From a candidate division WOR-3 bacterium (lineage in GTDB: Bacteria > SDB-A): a DNA stretch of 36,946 nucleotides. Both the position numbers and the translations under genes were made by a program. A model generated the notes under the pieces. The model saw nothing but the letters and a program-made list of their open reading frames with translations. It did no database searches and was not told where the DNA came from. Below are positions 8,155-17,153 of the stretch, in pieces. Position 1 is the stretch's first letter. Every line of letters begins with the position of its first letter. The DNA is taken from the NCBI GenBank assembly GCA_016934535.1, contig JAFGSQ010000062.1:1-36946 (forward strand), written 5' to 3'.

Positions 8155-10630
8155 AACTTATCATCCTGTGCGGTACAAAAATATTTTTAACCATCTTCTT
8201 GCCTTCGAGATACTGTCTCACGTTAGGCGATTCAGCGGCTGTCCTGAGAGCGTTTTCTTTTGTGATGTCTGACGACAGACTTAGGACAGCCCTCAATTTG
8301 CCGTTGACCTGAACTGCTATCTCTTCAGATTCGGATCGGATTGACTCAAGGTCGTACTCCGGCCAGCCTGATTTTAAAACAAGTTTATCGGCGCCTGTTT
8401 TTTCCCACAACTCCTCAGCTATGTGAGGTGCGAAAGGTGCCAGGAGCAGAAGAAGATTCCTGAATGCCTCGCGGAAAATTCTCGATCGGCAATCTTCGAA
8501 CGGTACAAGTTCGTTGACAAGCTCCATCATGCTGGCAATGGCAGTATTAAAACCCCAGTTTTCGATGTCCTCAGTGACTTTTTTTATTGTCAGGTTCATT
8601 GTCTTTCTCAGTTTATTTTCGTCGTTTTCAGAAGTTTTTTCGTCGTAAACTTCGACTGTGTATTTTTCTCCCAATCTCCATATCCTGTCGAGAAATCTTT
8701 TCGCCCCGGCAACTCCCTGCTCGCTCCAGACAGCATCTCTGCCAGGAGGAGCCAAAAATAAAGTCGTGACCCTGCAGACGTCTGCTCCGAAATTTCCTAC
8801 AAATTCACCTGCTTCAACGCCATTGCCTTTTGATTTGGACATTACAGAACCGTCTGCACCGCAGACCATACCATGATTGAAAAGCCTCAGAGCCGGTTCC
8901 GCGCATGGCAGATATCCTATTCTGTGAAGAAATTTTGTTATAAACCTGAAATAGATCAAATGACCGGTGGCGTGTTCTATTCCTCCTATGTATTTATCTA
9001 TGGGCAGCCATGATTGCGCTTTAACGGGATTGATTATTTCCGAATCATTGCCCGAATCCGGATACCGGAGCTGATACCAGGAAGAATCGACAAAAGTGTC
9101 GAGAGTGTCGGGATCTCTTTTTGCCGGTATTCCACACTTTGGACAGGGCACATTTACGTATGAATCGACTGCCGCGAGAACAGATTTGCCTTTCGGCGTG
9201 TAATCCTCTATGTTGTCTGGCAGGATGACTGGCAGGTCTTTCTCCGGGACGGGTACAACTCCGCACGAAGGGCAATGAATAACAGGTATCGGTGCTCCCC
9301 AATACCTCTGTCTGCTGACAAGCCAGTCGTGAAGTTTGTAGTTCACTTTTTTTCTTCCGGTTTTCTTTTTCTCAAGACTGTTAATTATCAGGGGGATGGC
9401 TTCTTCAGATTTCATTCCGGAAAATTCACCGCTGTTCTCCAGAATTCCATAGCCGGTGAAACAAGTTTCACCGCCGGTGAATACTTCACCGTTGTTGAAA
9501 GCTTCATCGTCAGTGGCAACTTCCGGATTGTTTACGGAAGGATTTATAACTTTCTTTATGTTCAATTCGTGTTTTTTTGCAAAAGCGAAATCCCTGGTGT
9601 CGTGAGCGGGAACACCCATGACTATACCGGTACCGTAAGAAGCCAGTACGTAATCGCATACGTAAAGCGGAATTCTTTCTTCTGTAACAGGATTTATAAG
9701 GTCTACTCCCGAATATACTCCGGTTTTTTCCTCCGCCGTCGAAAGCCTTTCGATCTCTGTTCTGAGGACTGATTTCTTCACGTATTCTTCCACTTCTTCT
9801 CTACGATCAGATTCAGAGACGATTTTTGACAGATTTTTGTGCTCGGGCGCTATGGCAGTGTAAGTGACTCCCCATAAAGTGTCCGGTCTTGTTGTGAAAA
9901 CAGACAGCTTGACATCTGTCCCCGACACGCAAAAATCTATCTCTGCCCCTTCGCTCCTTCCTATCCAGTTTTTCTGAGCCGTCACAACCGGCTCCGGCCA
10001 TCCATCTTTGATCGTTTCGAGATCGTCGAGCAGTGTCTGCGCAAAATCTGTTATCCTGAAGAACCACTGCTTTAATTCCCTTTTTGTTACTTCAGAATGA
10101 CAGCGCCAGCATTGACCCCCCTCGACCTGCTCGTTAGCCAGGACTGTCTGACATTTGGGGCACCAGTTGACCAGAGAAGTATCCTGGTATGCCATATCTT
10201 TTTCCAGAAGTTTCAGAAAAATCCACTGTGTCCACTTGTAATAATCGGGATCGCACGTCATTATTTCAGTATCCCAGTCATATCCAAGGCCTATGGATTT
10301 AAGCGTGTTTCTGGACTTTTCTATGTTTGCGACAGTCCATTTACGGGGATGTATCTTGTTCTTTATTGCCGCTTCCTCTGCGGGCAGACCGAAGGCATCC
10401 CATCCTACGGGATGTAAAACATCGTAACCTCTTTGCGCGTAGTATCTGGCCAACAAATCCACTATTACGTAATTTCTCAGGTGCCCGACATGAAGGTCTC
10501 CCGAAGGGTAGGCGAACATTTCGAGAACATAATACTTATTTTGAGGATTTTCGCTGGTTTTGAAGATTTTTTCGGTCTTCCACTTTTCCTGTATCTTTTT
10601 TTCAACATCGGCAAATGGATATTCAGACAT
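8141..10630 (-). CDS. leuS: Leucyl-tRNA synthetase
   Basis: An 829-aa class I synthetase that charges tRNA-Leu. The HIGH-type motif is PSGDLHVGHLRNY near residue 45, and the KMSKS-type motif is VMSKSKGNGVEAGEF near residue 600. Between them lie a CPKC/CWRC zinc-like segment, the CP1 editing domain (including FTTRPDTLWGVTY and the GTGIVMGVPAHDTRDF editing loop) and the DSSWYQLRYPD motif. The C-terminal anticodon-binding region ends in a compact VNGKLRA domain. I use the ATG at 10630, which overlaps the purQ stop as TGATG and lies four bases after GGAGG; a GTG one codon upstream is too close to that site. Confidence 0.96.
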   Translation of the reverse strand: MSEYPFADVEKKIQEKWKTEKIFKTSENPQNKYYVLEMFAYPSGDLHVGHLRNYVIVDLLARYYAQRGYDVLHPVGWDAFGLPAEEAAIKNKIHPRKWTVANIEKSRNTLKSIGLGYDWDTEIMTCDPDYYKWTQWIFLKLLEKDMAYQDTSLVNWCPKCQTVLANEQVEGGQCWRCHSEVTKRELKQWFFRITDFAQTLLDDLETIKDGWPEPVVTAQKNWIGRSEGAEIDFCVSGTDVKLSVFTTRPDTLWGVTYTAIAPEHKNLSKIVSESDRREEVEEYVKKSVLRTEIERLSTAEEKTGVYSGVDLINPVTEERIPLYVCDYVLASYGTGIVMGVPAHDTRDFAFAKKHELNIKKVINPSVNNPEVATDDEAFNNGEVFTGGETCFTGYGILENSGEFSGMKSEEAIPLIINSLEKKKTGRKKVNYKLHDWLVSRQRYWGAPIPVIHCPSCGVVPVPEKDLPVILPDNIEDYTPKGKSVLAAVDSYVNVPCPKCGIPAKRDPDTLDTFVDSSWYQLRYPDSGNDSEIINPVKAQSWLPIDKYIGGIEHATGHLIYFRFITKFLHRIGYLPCAEPALRLFNHGMVCGADGSVMSKSKGNGVEAGEFVGNFGADVCRVTTLFLAPPGRDAVWSEQGVAGAKRFLDRIWRLGEKYTVEVYDEKTSENDENKLRKTMNLTIKKVTEDIENWGFNTAIASMMELVNELVPFEDCRSRIFREAFRNLLLLLAPFAPHIAEELWEKTGADKLVLKSGWPEYDLESIRSESEEIAVQVNGKLRAVLSLSSDITKENALRTAAESPNVRQYLEGKKMVKNIFVPHRMISFVVK

Positions 10631-11430
10631 CACTCCTCCATAGTCCTGAAAAACAGTTTCATAAAAGTAATACCCAGGGGTTCTTTGAAAGTTTCTCCTC
10701 TGAAAGGGTACTGTCGCAGATCGAGAAATCTTTCCGGATGGGGCATGAGTCCGAGTATGGAACCGCTCGGGTCAGTAATACCGGCTATTCCCATTTGAGA
10801 TCCGTTCGGATTTTCAGGATAATTGACAGTTGGTTCCTTTTTACCGTAAAAGAAAACCGCCTGTCCGCCCTCGACAACTCTTTCAATCGCCTTTTTGTCG
10901 CTAAAAGTGACCCTACCTTCCATGTGAGCGACTGGAAGATAAAAACTCTCCGGAATATCTTTGAAACTCCTTACTTTGGAATCGTTTCTGAGAAGCGGGA
11001 TCCATCGGCATTCAAATCTCCCTCTTTCGTTCTCTTCCAATGACACGGTTTGAGTTTCACCCGGAAAAGGAAGAAGCGAGAGCCTTACAAGTATCTGAAA
11101 TCCATTACAAATGCCGAGGATTTTGCCTTTCTTCTCTGCAAATTCTGCAAGTGAGTTTTCAAGTCTCGTTCTGACAATGAATGAGAAAATGACTCCGGAA
11201 CCAAGATAATCTCCATAAGTAAAGCCGCCCGGAAATATCAATCCTCTCATCTCAGAGAGAAGGTCTTTGGAATATATACAATCGTTCAGCTTGACGAAAA
11301 ACGGTTGGAATCCGGCATTGGACACACAAAAATAAGATTCCCTGTCGCAATTCGTTCCGGGAGCTTGTATGATTGCTATTTTCTTAGAGTCTTTTCGAGA
11401 AATAAGCTTCCTCCAGTTTTGATATATCAT
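10630..11430 (-). CDS. purQ: Phosphoribosylformylglycinamidine synthase, glutaminase subunit PurQ
   Basis: A class I glutamine amidotransferase that supplies ammonia to PurL for formylglycinamidine ribonucleotide synthesis. The opening IAIIQAPGTNCD matches PurQ. The nucleophile Cys108 lies in GKILGICNGFQ, and the catalytic His/Glu are in LMPHPERF. The FPGGFTYGDYLGSG segment is also typical. The 266-aa form from ATG 11430 overlaps purL by 47 bases, has a longer N-terminus than usual and lacks a ribosome binding site. A strong GGAGG lies just inside, six bases before an in-frame ATT (11401-11403), so a shorter protein from a rare start is possible. Confidence 0.94.
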   Translation of the reverse strand: MIYQNWRKLISRKDSKKIAIIQAPGTNCDRESYFCVSNAGFQPFFVKLNDCIYSKDLLSEMRGLIFPGGFTYGDYLGSGVIFSFIVRTRLENSLAEFAEKKGKILGICNGFQILVRLSLLPFPGETQTVSLEENERGRFECRWIPLLRNDSKVRSFKDIPESFYLPVAHMEGRVTFSDKKAIERVVEGGQAVFFYGKKEPTVNYPENPNGSQMGIAGITDPSGSILGLMPHPERFLDLRQYPFRGETFKEPLGITFMKLFFRTMEE

Positions 11431-14179
11431 AAGTCATGTTTTTTTTATCACTGCTGATCTCAAGAATTGGTTCTTCCAAGACTTTTCCGATTTCAGTACA
11501 GACAACACCCTTGAAAATATCAACGTCTGCTTTTTCGCTAACGGTCACGACGAACCTTGAAGGCGACTCAGAGAACATGAAATCCAACAGATCTTGATCG
11601 GACGGTTTGACGATCGCCGCTCCAAAACCGCTCCCTATAGCCATTTCCGCGAGGCTAACAGCCAGGCCGCCTTCGGAGACATCGTGTATAGAGCTGAATG
11701 AATCGAGGTTAGAAAACACTTTCCAAATGACATCTTTCGAAGTTTTAAGGTCAATTTCAGGCAGGAGTCCGCATTGAACACGTGCTCTTTTTTCGAAACA
11801 GCTGCCTCCCAACCCTTTCGGTTCAGGACCTAAAACATATATCCTGTCACCGGGACAGTAAAAAGAATTCAGGGGTGACAGATCGCCTTTTACGGAAACG
11901 CAAGTTATAAGAAGGGTCGGAGGAATGCTTACTGATTTTCCATCGGATTTAAAGGTGTTGTTCAGGCTGTCTTTACCGCTTATGAAAGGCGTACCGTAAT
12001 TCATTGAAGCATCGTGACACGCTTTACAAGCAGACACAAGATCTCCCATCGCCTCGGGATCGTCTGAACTGCCCCACGAGAAATTATCGAGCAGTACAGC
12101 TCTTGAAGGGTCGCCGCCTGAACAGACCAGGTTTCTCAGAGCTTCCTCCACTGAAAAAAGAGCCATTTTGTAACAATTGTATTTGCCGATGTTGACATTG
12201 ATACCCAGACCTACGGCCAGGCAATTCTTTTTTGAATAGTCAATAAAAAAAGATGCTCCGTCGCTGTGGCTTTTCTGTTTTTCTCCCGAGAAAGGTCCGG
12301 TTACCGTCTTCCCCTGAACCTGATGATCATATTGTCTAATTATCCAGTCCTTACTGGCAATGTCAGGCATGGAAAGTAGATCGATCAAAGCTTTTTCCGG
12401 GTCTGTCTCCATTCTGACAGAGCGGTCTATAGGAATTTGCTTTTCTCTCGCCTTGATGTGTCTTCTTGGAACGCCTTCGTGAAGAAATTTCATGTCCAGA
12501 TCGATGATTTTTTCCTCGTAATAATACACTTCGAGCTTACATGTCTCGGAAAATTCTCCTATGACGCTTACGTTGGTCTGCTCTTCATCGCAAATTTCAA
12601 AAACTCTGTCAATATTTTCAAGAGGGACGGCTAATACCATTCTCTCCTGAGATTCGCTGAGCCATATCTCCCATGGAGATATGTACTCGTACTTGAGAGG
12701 GACATTTTCGAGACGGGCTATCGCACCTGTTTCCGCCCCCATCTCTCCGACCGCCGAGGAAAGCCCTCCCGCTCCGCAATCCGTCACTGCGTTCAGGAGG
12801 TTTTCTTCCCTGATCCTGATCACAGCTTCTATGATTTTCTTCTCCTCTATCGGATTTCCTATCTGAACGGAACCCTGCGATTTTTTTTCTGATTCGGAGT
12901 CGAGAGTCACTGAGGAAAAAGTAGCCCCGTGCAATCCGTCTCTGCCTGTTTTACCGCCTACGAGTACTATTCTATCTCCCGGAGAGACTTTTTTATTAGC
13001 GGCTTTAACAGGCAGGACTCCGATACATCCGGCAAAAACCAAGGGATTGCGTAGAAATCCGTCGTCAACGACAAGAGCTCCACTGACAGTTGGTACCCCG
13101 ATGCGGTTTCCGTAATCCCGCACGCCTGAAACCACTCCATTCAATATCCTTCTCGGATGCATCGTCCCTTCAGGAAGAGATGAATAACCGGCGTCAGGAT
13201 TTCCTGTGCAGAAAACGTCTATTCCGGCGACCGGTTTTGCTCCGAGGCCAGTTCCGAGAATGTCTCTTACAACTCCTCCAAGACCTGTTCCTGCTCCTCC
13301 GTAAGGTTCGAGCGCTGAAGGATGATTGTGTGTTTCGACTTTAACGCAATATGCCGTATCACCGTCAACAGACACTATCCCGGCATTGTCCTTGAATACG
13401 CTTACGCAGTCTTTTCTCGCTATCTCACGTGTTGCCTTGACGATGGTGCTTTTCAACAAATCGTCGATTATCTCGGATTCGAAATGGAACAGCCCTCTTA
13501 GTGTTTTATGCACGCAATGCTCAGACCATGTCTGCGCAATTGTTTCGAGTTCAGCGTCCGTGGGAAGTCTTCTCAGAACGGAAAAATATTTCTGAATTTC
13601 TATCATTTCATCCGATGAGAGACTTAGTGTCATGCTTCGTGATATTTCGAGCAGTTCTTTTGAAGTTCTGTCTTCTATGTTGAAGCGGTTTACAACTGGG
13701 TTGTGAAAGTAACTTCCTCTTTCAGGCAGAGTGCCGACAGGCACTTCTTCTTCAATTATAGGATTTGAAAGAACCCTTTTAATAATGTTTGTCCGGTCGA
13801 AATCACCTTTGATTAAAAATAATTTCCGTGTCTGAATTTCCGTGTCTTTTCTGAAACAGTCTCCCAAGATTTTTTCGAGAGTTACAGCGACGGGATCCAT
13901 CACACCCGGCAGGTATGCGATCTCAATAATTTCTCCCTCCCACACGGGAAGGGCATCCTCGAAAATGTCTTCCGTGAGAAAATTGTAAAACACTGCGCTT
14001 TTGATTTCGTCCAGTTCTGCACCGGTCAATCCTTTTATGAGGTAAATCTTACCTTCGACGATGTCTGAAATCCCCTTTTCTCCGGAAAATTTGGCCGATT
14101 CGAAAAGTTCCCGGTTAGAAGGCAGATTTTTTTTAAAATTGGCTATTCTTTTCCATTGATCTCTGATGTGAACGCTCAA
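11384..14179 (-). CDS. purL: Phosphoribosylformylglycinamidine synthase PurL with PurS-like N-terminal region
   Basis: A 931-aa synthetase subunit of the FGAM synthase complex (purine synthesis step 4). The catalytic core starts near residue 190 with RLPTDAELETIAQTWSEHC (His221). It continues with VKVETHNHPSALEPYGGAGTG, the GGKTGRDGLHGATFSS motif and a second PurM-like half with GLGINVN and SGKDSLNNTF. About 180 extra residues at the N-terminus, including the segments IYLIKGLTGAELDEI and LFLIKGDFDRTNIIKRVL, look like PurS-type domains, so the usual third subunit PurS is apparently fused. The start is TTG with GGGAG six bases upstream. The C-terminus lacks the glutaminase, which is the separate purQ. 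Confidence 0.95.
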   Translation of the reverse strand: MSVHIRDQWKRIANFKKNLPSNRELFESAKFSGEKGISDIVEGKIYLIKGLTGAELDEIKSAVFYNFLTEDIFEDALPVWEGEIIEIAYLPGVMDPVAVTLEKILGDCFRKDTEIQTRKLFLIKGDFDRTNIIKRVLSNPIIEEEVPVGTLPERGSYFHNPVVNRFNIEDRTSKELLEISRSMTLSLSSDEMIEIQKYFSVLRRLPTDAELETIAQTWSEHCVHKTLRGLFHFESEIIDDLLKSTIVKATREIARKDCVSVFKDNAGIVSVDGDTAYCVKVETHNHPSALEPYGGAGTGLGGVVRDILGTGLGAKPVAGIDVFCTGNPDAGYSSLPEGTMHPRRILNGVVSGVRDYGNRIGVPTVSGALVVDDGFLRNPLVFAGCIGVLPVKAANKKVSPGDRIVLVGGKTGRDGLHGATFSSVTLDSESEKKSQGSVQIGNPIEEKKIIEAVIRIREENLLNAVTDCGAGGLSSAVGEMGAETGAIARLENVPLKYEYISPWEIWLSESQERMVLAVPLENIDRVFEICDEEQTNVSVIGEFSETCKLEVYYYEEKIIDLDMKFLHEGVPRRHIKAREKQIPIDRSVRMETDPEKALIDLLSMPDIASKDWIIRQYDHQVQGKTVTGPFSGEKQKSHSDGASFFIDYSKKNCLAVGLGINVNIGKYNCYKMALFSVEEALRNLVCSGGDPSRAVLLDNFSWGSSDDPEAMGDLVSACKACHDASMNYGTPFISGKDSLNNTFKSDGKSVSIPPTLLITCVSVKGDLSPLNSFYCPGDRIYVLGPEPKGLGGSCFEKRARVQCGLLPEIDLKTSKDVIWKVFSNLDSFSSIHDVSEGGLAVSLAEMAIGSGFGAAIVKPSDQDLLDFMFSESPSRFVVTVSEKADVDIFKGVVCTEIGKVLEEPILEISSDKKNMTYDISKLEEAYFSKRL

Positions 14180-14221
14180 ATGAAACTCCCGTGGCTTATT
14201 TTAAAGTTTGAAGACTTCGAA

Positions 14222-14259
14222 ATATTAACAAGACTAAAACAAATCGCGCAAGGATTATA
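14222..14259 (-). promoter_or_regulatory. Candidate promoters before purL
   Basis: In the 93 bases between the barrel-protein gene and purL, two weak sigma-70-like candidates are visible on the minus strand. A perfect TATAAT (14254-14259) has only a poor -35 upstream. TTGCGC (14246-14251) and TAATAT (14222-14227) are spaced 18 bases. Either would leave a leader of 30 to 70 bases before the TTG start. They could give purL-purQ-leuS-lpt transcription independent of the gene upstream. Confidence 0.35.
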
Positions 14260-14272
14260 CATAAAATTGTGT

Positions 14273-15124
14273 TTAAAGAGAAATTCTCGCTCCGAGCGAT
14301 AAAATCCATTTTTCCCCAGTCATTCCGAATTCCGCGTCCGCGCTCAAAAGGGGAAACAATGAAATCTCTGTTCCGGTTCTCCATACAAAACTTTTTACGT
14401 ATTTTTTTACGGAACCCCGCGAAAAAGCCGTTACGTGCGGGTCGCCGGATGCCGGATAAATGCTGAATTCGCCGTTTATGTCAGACAAATTGATCCCGAC
14501 TCCAAAATACGGGCACAAATAAAAAAGCCTTTTCGAGACGTCTATAAATACTGAAACAGCTTCCGGTTTAACCGAGACTTCGAAAGTAGTGTCCGCGGCT
14601 GACCTCGGTAATGAAAAAAGATCTATCTCGGACGATTTCGTATATACTGCGGTCAATGAAGCATCCGGGAAAAGAAGCCCTCCTTGAATTACACCAACCT
14701 TTATTCCGGCGGAATAATAAGGTACAATTGATCCGCTTTTTCCTGATCCGACGGCTCCCGGCACAACAACCACTCCGTATCTTCCGACAAGTGCCGTTTT
14801 AAAAAAAGTCACGCCCGACATCGGCATGTGCCGTCCGTTCCAAATTCCGATCTGAATCTCACCGTGAATCGAAGGGACTCCCAAATTATAGGACGAACCT
14901 TCCGAAATCGGATTCTCAATTTCAAATCTGACCATACTGGCGCCGGCGCTGGCGGAAAAATGCCCGAATCCAGGTGTTTTGCCCGTCGAAAGACCATAAC
15001 CTGCGACCAAAGCGCCAAACGGAGTTGAAGCATTTTCGAGCGAATGTACGACTTCATCGGTAAGAGAAGCGAAACAAGATGTAATGAACATAAAAAAAAG
15101 CGCTGTCATCATTGAAATTTTCAA
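14273..15124 (-). CDS. Exported, probable outer-membrane beta-barrel protein of unknown function
   Basis: A 283-aa protein I do not recognise. It starts with a signal peptide (about residues 1-20, ending in CFAS). The rest alternates hydrophobic and polar residues with many glycine-containing strands, for example SASAGASMVRFEIENP, VPYYSAGIKVGVIQGG and CPYFGVGINLSD, and a final strand ILSLGARISL. This alternation suggests a small outer-membrane barrel, but no named family is evident. The start is TTG with an AAAGGAG ribosome binding site six bases before it, which makes this start convincing. It is divergent from the DUF47 gene and lies 93 bases upstream of purL on the same strand. Confidence 0.6.
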   Translation of the reverse strand: MKISMMTALFFMFITSCFASLTDEVVHSLENASTPFGALVAGYGLSTGKTPGFGHFSASAGASMVRFEIENPISEGSSYNLGVPSIHGEIQIGIWNGRHMPMSGVTFFKTALVGRYGVVVVPGAVGSGKSGSIVPYYSAGIKVGVIQGGLLFPDASLTAVYTKSSEIDLFSLPRSAADTTFEVSVKPEAVSVFIDVSKRLFYLCPYFGVGINLSDINGEFSIYPASGDPHVTAFSRGSVKKYVKSFVWRTGTEISLFPLLSADAEFGMTGEKWILSLGARISL

Positions 15125-15186
15125 GAGCTCTCCTTTTAAAAAACAAGATTTTATAACTCAATTATTTTACCTAAAATAAACGCAGC

Positions 15187-15217
15187 TTGACAGAAAGATT
15201 TAATTCTGGAATATAAA
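15187..15217 (+). promoter_or_regulatory. Sigma-70-like promoter of the phosphate-uptake unit
   Basis: A perfect TTGACA (15187-15192) is followed by TATAAA (15212-15217) after 19 bases, or by a weaker AATATA after 17. The predicted transcription start (15222-15224) coincides with the ATG at 15222. No clear ribosome binding site precedes that ATG, so the mRNA may be leaderless. Confidence 0.55.
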
Positions 15218-15221
15218 AAAA

Positions 15222-15896
15222 ATGAACACTTCCATTTTCAAGAAATTATTTCCTCAGAACGAACCGCTCAATTTACTGATTGAACACGCTCTGCTGCTTG
15301 ATGATTCCATAAAAATTCTAAAACCGATGTTTGAATTGTACTTCAATGACGAGAACATAGATAAGTATTCATCCGTAATCTGCACCAATGAAAGTCGCGC
15401 CGACGACGTAAAATTTAAAATCAGGGAAATAATCGCCACTGGAATAAAAATTCCTTTCGACAAGAGCGACTTTCTGGATTACCTGTCCATGCAGGAAAAT
15501 CTAATAGACCTTACAAAAGACATAGCAAAAAAACTCTCTCTCAACAGAGTCAAACTTGGCGAGAACCTGACCGCTGAATTTTTCGTTCTGCTCGATGAAG
15601 TAATAAAGGCTGTTGACTATCTCGAAAGCGCTATAAGATCTCTAAAATCTCTTCTTTATTTTTCATTTTCGGCAAAAGAATCCGACATTGAAAAAGAAGA
15701 GATTTTCATGGTCGAAAGACTCGAATCATCCGTCGACAAAAAATCGATTGAAATTGCTAAAAAGTTATACTCAATGAAAAACGACATTAATCCTGTCGAT
15801 CTATATTTCATAGAAAGTGTTTTAATAATTCTATCTAAAATGGGCGACTACGCTGAAAACGGCGCCGAACTTCTTCTGAGATTCATTAAAGGCTGA
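15222..15896 (+). CDS. DUF47/PhoU-like phosphate transport regulator
   Basis: A 224-aa all-helical protein matching the DUF47 (TIGR00153-type) relatives of PhoU. Visible cues are the MNTSIFKKLFP opening, IREIIATGIKIPFDKSDFLDYLSMQENLIDLTKDIAKKL in the middle, and a C-terminal pair of helices with DLYFIESVLIILSKMGDYAENGAELLLRF. The acidic E/D clusters are the metal-binding type seen in PhoU proteins. Proteins of this family sit next to PiT phosphate transporters and are thought to modulate them. Here the stop overlaps the start of the PiT gene by one base (TGATG), strongly implying a functional pair. The start follows a promoter without a visible leader. Confidence 0.88.
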   Translation: MNTSIFKKLFPQNEPLNLLIEHALLLDDSIKILKPMFELYFNDENIDKYSSVICTNESRADDVKFKIREIIATGIKIPFDKSDFLDYLSMQENLIDLTKDIAKKLSLNRVKLGENLTAEFFVLLDEVIKAVDYLESAIRSLKSLLYFSFSAKESDIEKEEIFMVERLESSVDKKSIEIAKKLYSMKNDINPVDLYFIESVLIILSKMGDYAENGAELLLRFIKG

Positions 15897-17125
15897 TGAG
15901 CGTAATAGTCTTTTTAGCTTTGGCTTCAGGTTTTATAGTCGCCTTTGCCATTGGGGCTAACGACGTAGCAAATTCGATGGCAACCGCCGTCGGAGCAAAA
16001 GCTATTACAATAAAACAGGCAGTACTTATCGCCGCAGTATTAGAGTTTTCCGGTGCTTTCTTCTTCGGTAAAATGGTCACCGAGACCATCTGCAAGGGGA
16101 TAGTTCCGATGACAAATTTCAGCAGTCCTGAAATCCTTATCGCGGGTGCTTTTGCCGCCATATTGGCTTCGGCAATTTTCATTTTAGCCGCGACCAGATT
16201 CGACATGCCGATATCTACAACGCATTCCATTATTGGAGGACTGATTGGATTCGGCCTCGTCGCCGGAGGAGTTAAGTCGGTAAGCTGGATGAAAGTTCTC
16301 GTCATTGTATTTTCCTGGATAATTTCCCCCGTCCTCGGAGCGATACTTTCCTACACGGTCTTCAAGATTCTTTCAATAATCATTTTGAGAAAGGACGACC
16401 CATTCAACTGGACAAAAAAAACCGCTCCGTTCATCATCGGATTCACATTTCTGACCATATCTTGGCTTTTCACCGTCAAAACTCTCTCAAAAGGTGTTTT
16501 GTTCGCATTTGTCACGGCTTTACTCATCGCGATTACAACGACGATTTTAAGTTTTCTTTTATTGAGAATCGTCAAATTCGAAAAAAACGAAGAGTATTCG
16601 GTCGAAAAAATATTTCGCAAGATGCAAATACTCACATCCTGTTATGTATCTTTCGCACACGGAGCAAATGACGTCGCGAACGCCATAGGGCCGATAGCTA
16701 TAATATTGATGGTCGCAAAATCAGGAGTTATCGCCTGTTCACTCCCCGTGACAGTCGATAAATCCATTCTAGCGCTTGGAGGAATAGGAATCGCCCTCGG
16801 AGTCGCTCTGCTCGGATACAGAGTAATGCGGACAATAGGAGAAAAGATTACATCCCTCAACAACACAAGGGGTTTTACAATAGATATTTCAGTCGCGACA
16901 TCAGTCATTATAGCTTCGTTTTTTGGATTGCCAGTATCGTCAACGCACACTGTGGTCGGAGCGGTCGTCGGAGTCGGATACGCCAGAGGATTCGGGGCGG
17001 TTAATTTTGGAATCATAAGAAGGATACTTATCTCCTGGCTCCTGACAGTTCCAGCCGCGGCTTTGCTTTCTGCGCTGTTATACAAACTGCTGCTGTTGAA
17101 TTTGATAACAAAATTGTTGCTTTGA
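15896..17125 (+). CDS. Inorganic phosphate transporter, PiT family
   Basis: A 409-aa polytopic membrane protein with about ten hydrophobic segments. The duplicated PiT signature is clear: GANDVANSMATAVGAKAI near residue 22 and FAHGANDVANAIGPI near residue 257. Each is followed in its own half by the STTHSIIGGLIGFG and SSTHTVVGAVVGVG motifs. PiT carriers import phosphate with a cation down the proton or sodium gradient. Length is normal for bacterial members. Translation is coupled to the DUF47 regulator upstream, and a DJ-1 family gene follows after 28 bases. The substrate could also be another anion, but the DUF47 partner favours phosphate. Confidence 0.93.
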   Translation: MSVIVFLALASGFIVAFAIGANDVANSMATAVGAKAITIKQAVLIAAVLEFSGAFFFGKMVTETICKGIVPMTNFSSPEILIAGAFAAILASAIFILAATRFDMPISTTHSIIGGLIGFGLVAGGVKSVSWMKVLVIVFSWIISPVLGAILSYTVFKILSIIILRKDDPFNWTKKTAPFIIGFTFLTISWLFTVKTLSKGVLFAFVTALLIAITTTILSFLLLRIVKFEKNEEYSVEKIFRKMQILTSCYVSFAHGANDVANAIGPIAIILMVAKSGVIACSLPVTVDKSILALGGIGIALGVALLGYRVMRTIGEKITSLNNTRGFTIDISVATSVIIASFFGLPVSSTHTVVGAVVGVGYARGFGAVNFGIIRRILISWLLTVPAAALLSALLYKLLLLNLITKLLL

Positions 17126-17153
17126 AAACCGTTCGATAAAAAGGGGTGCCGCG

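Noticed and set aside
9275-9772. A 165-codon plus-strand open frame
   Set aside because: It is antisense to the editing domain of leuS, whose motifs are intact; the composition is that of a shadow frame.
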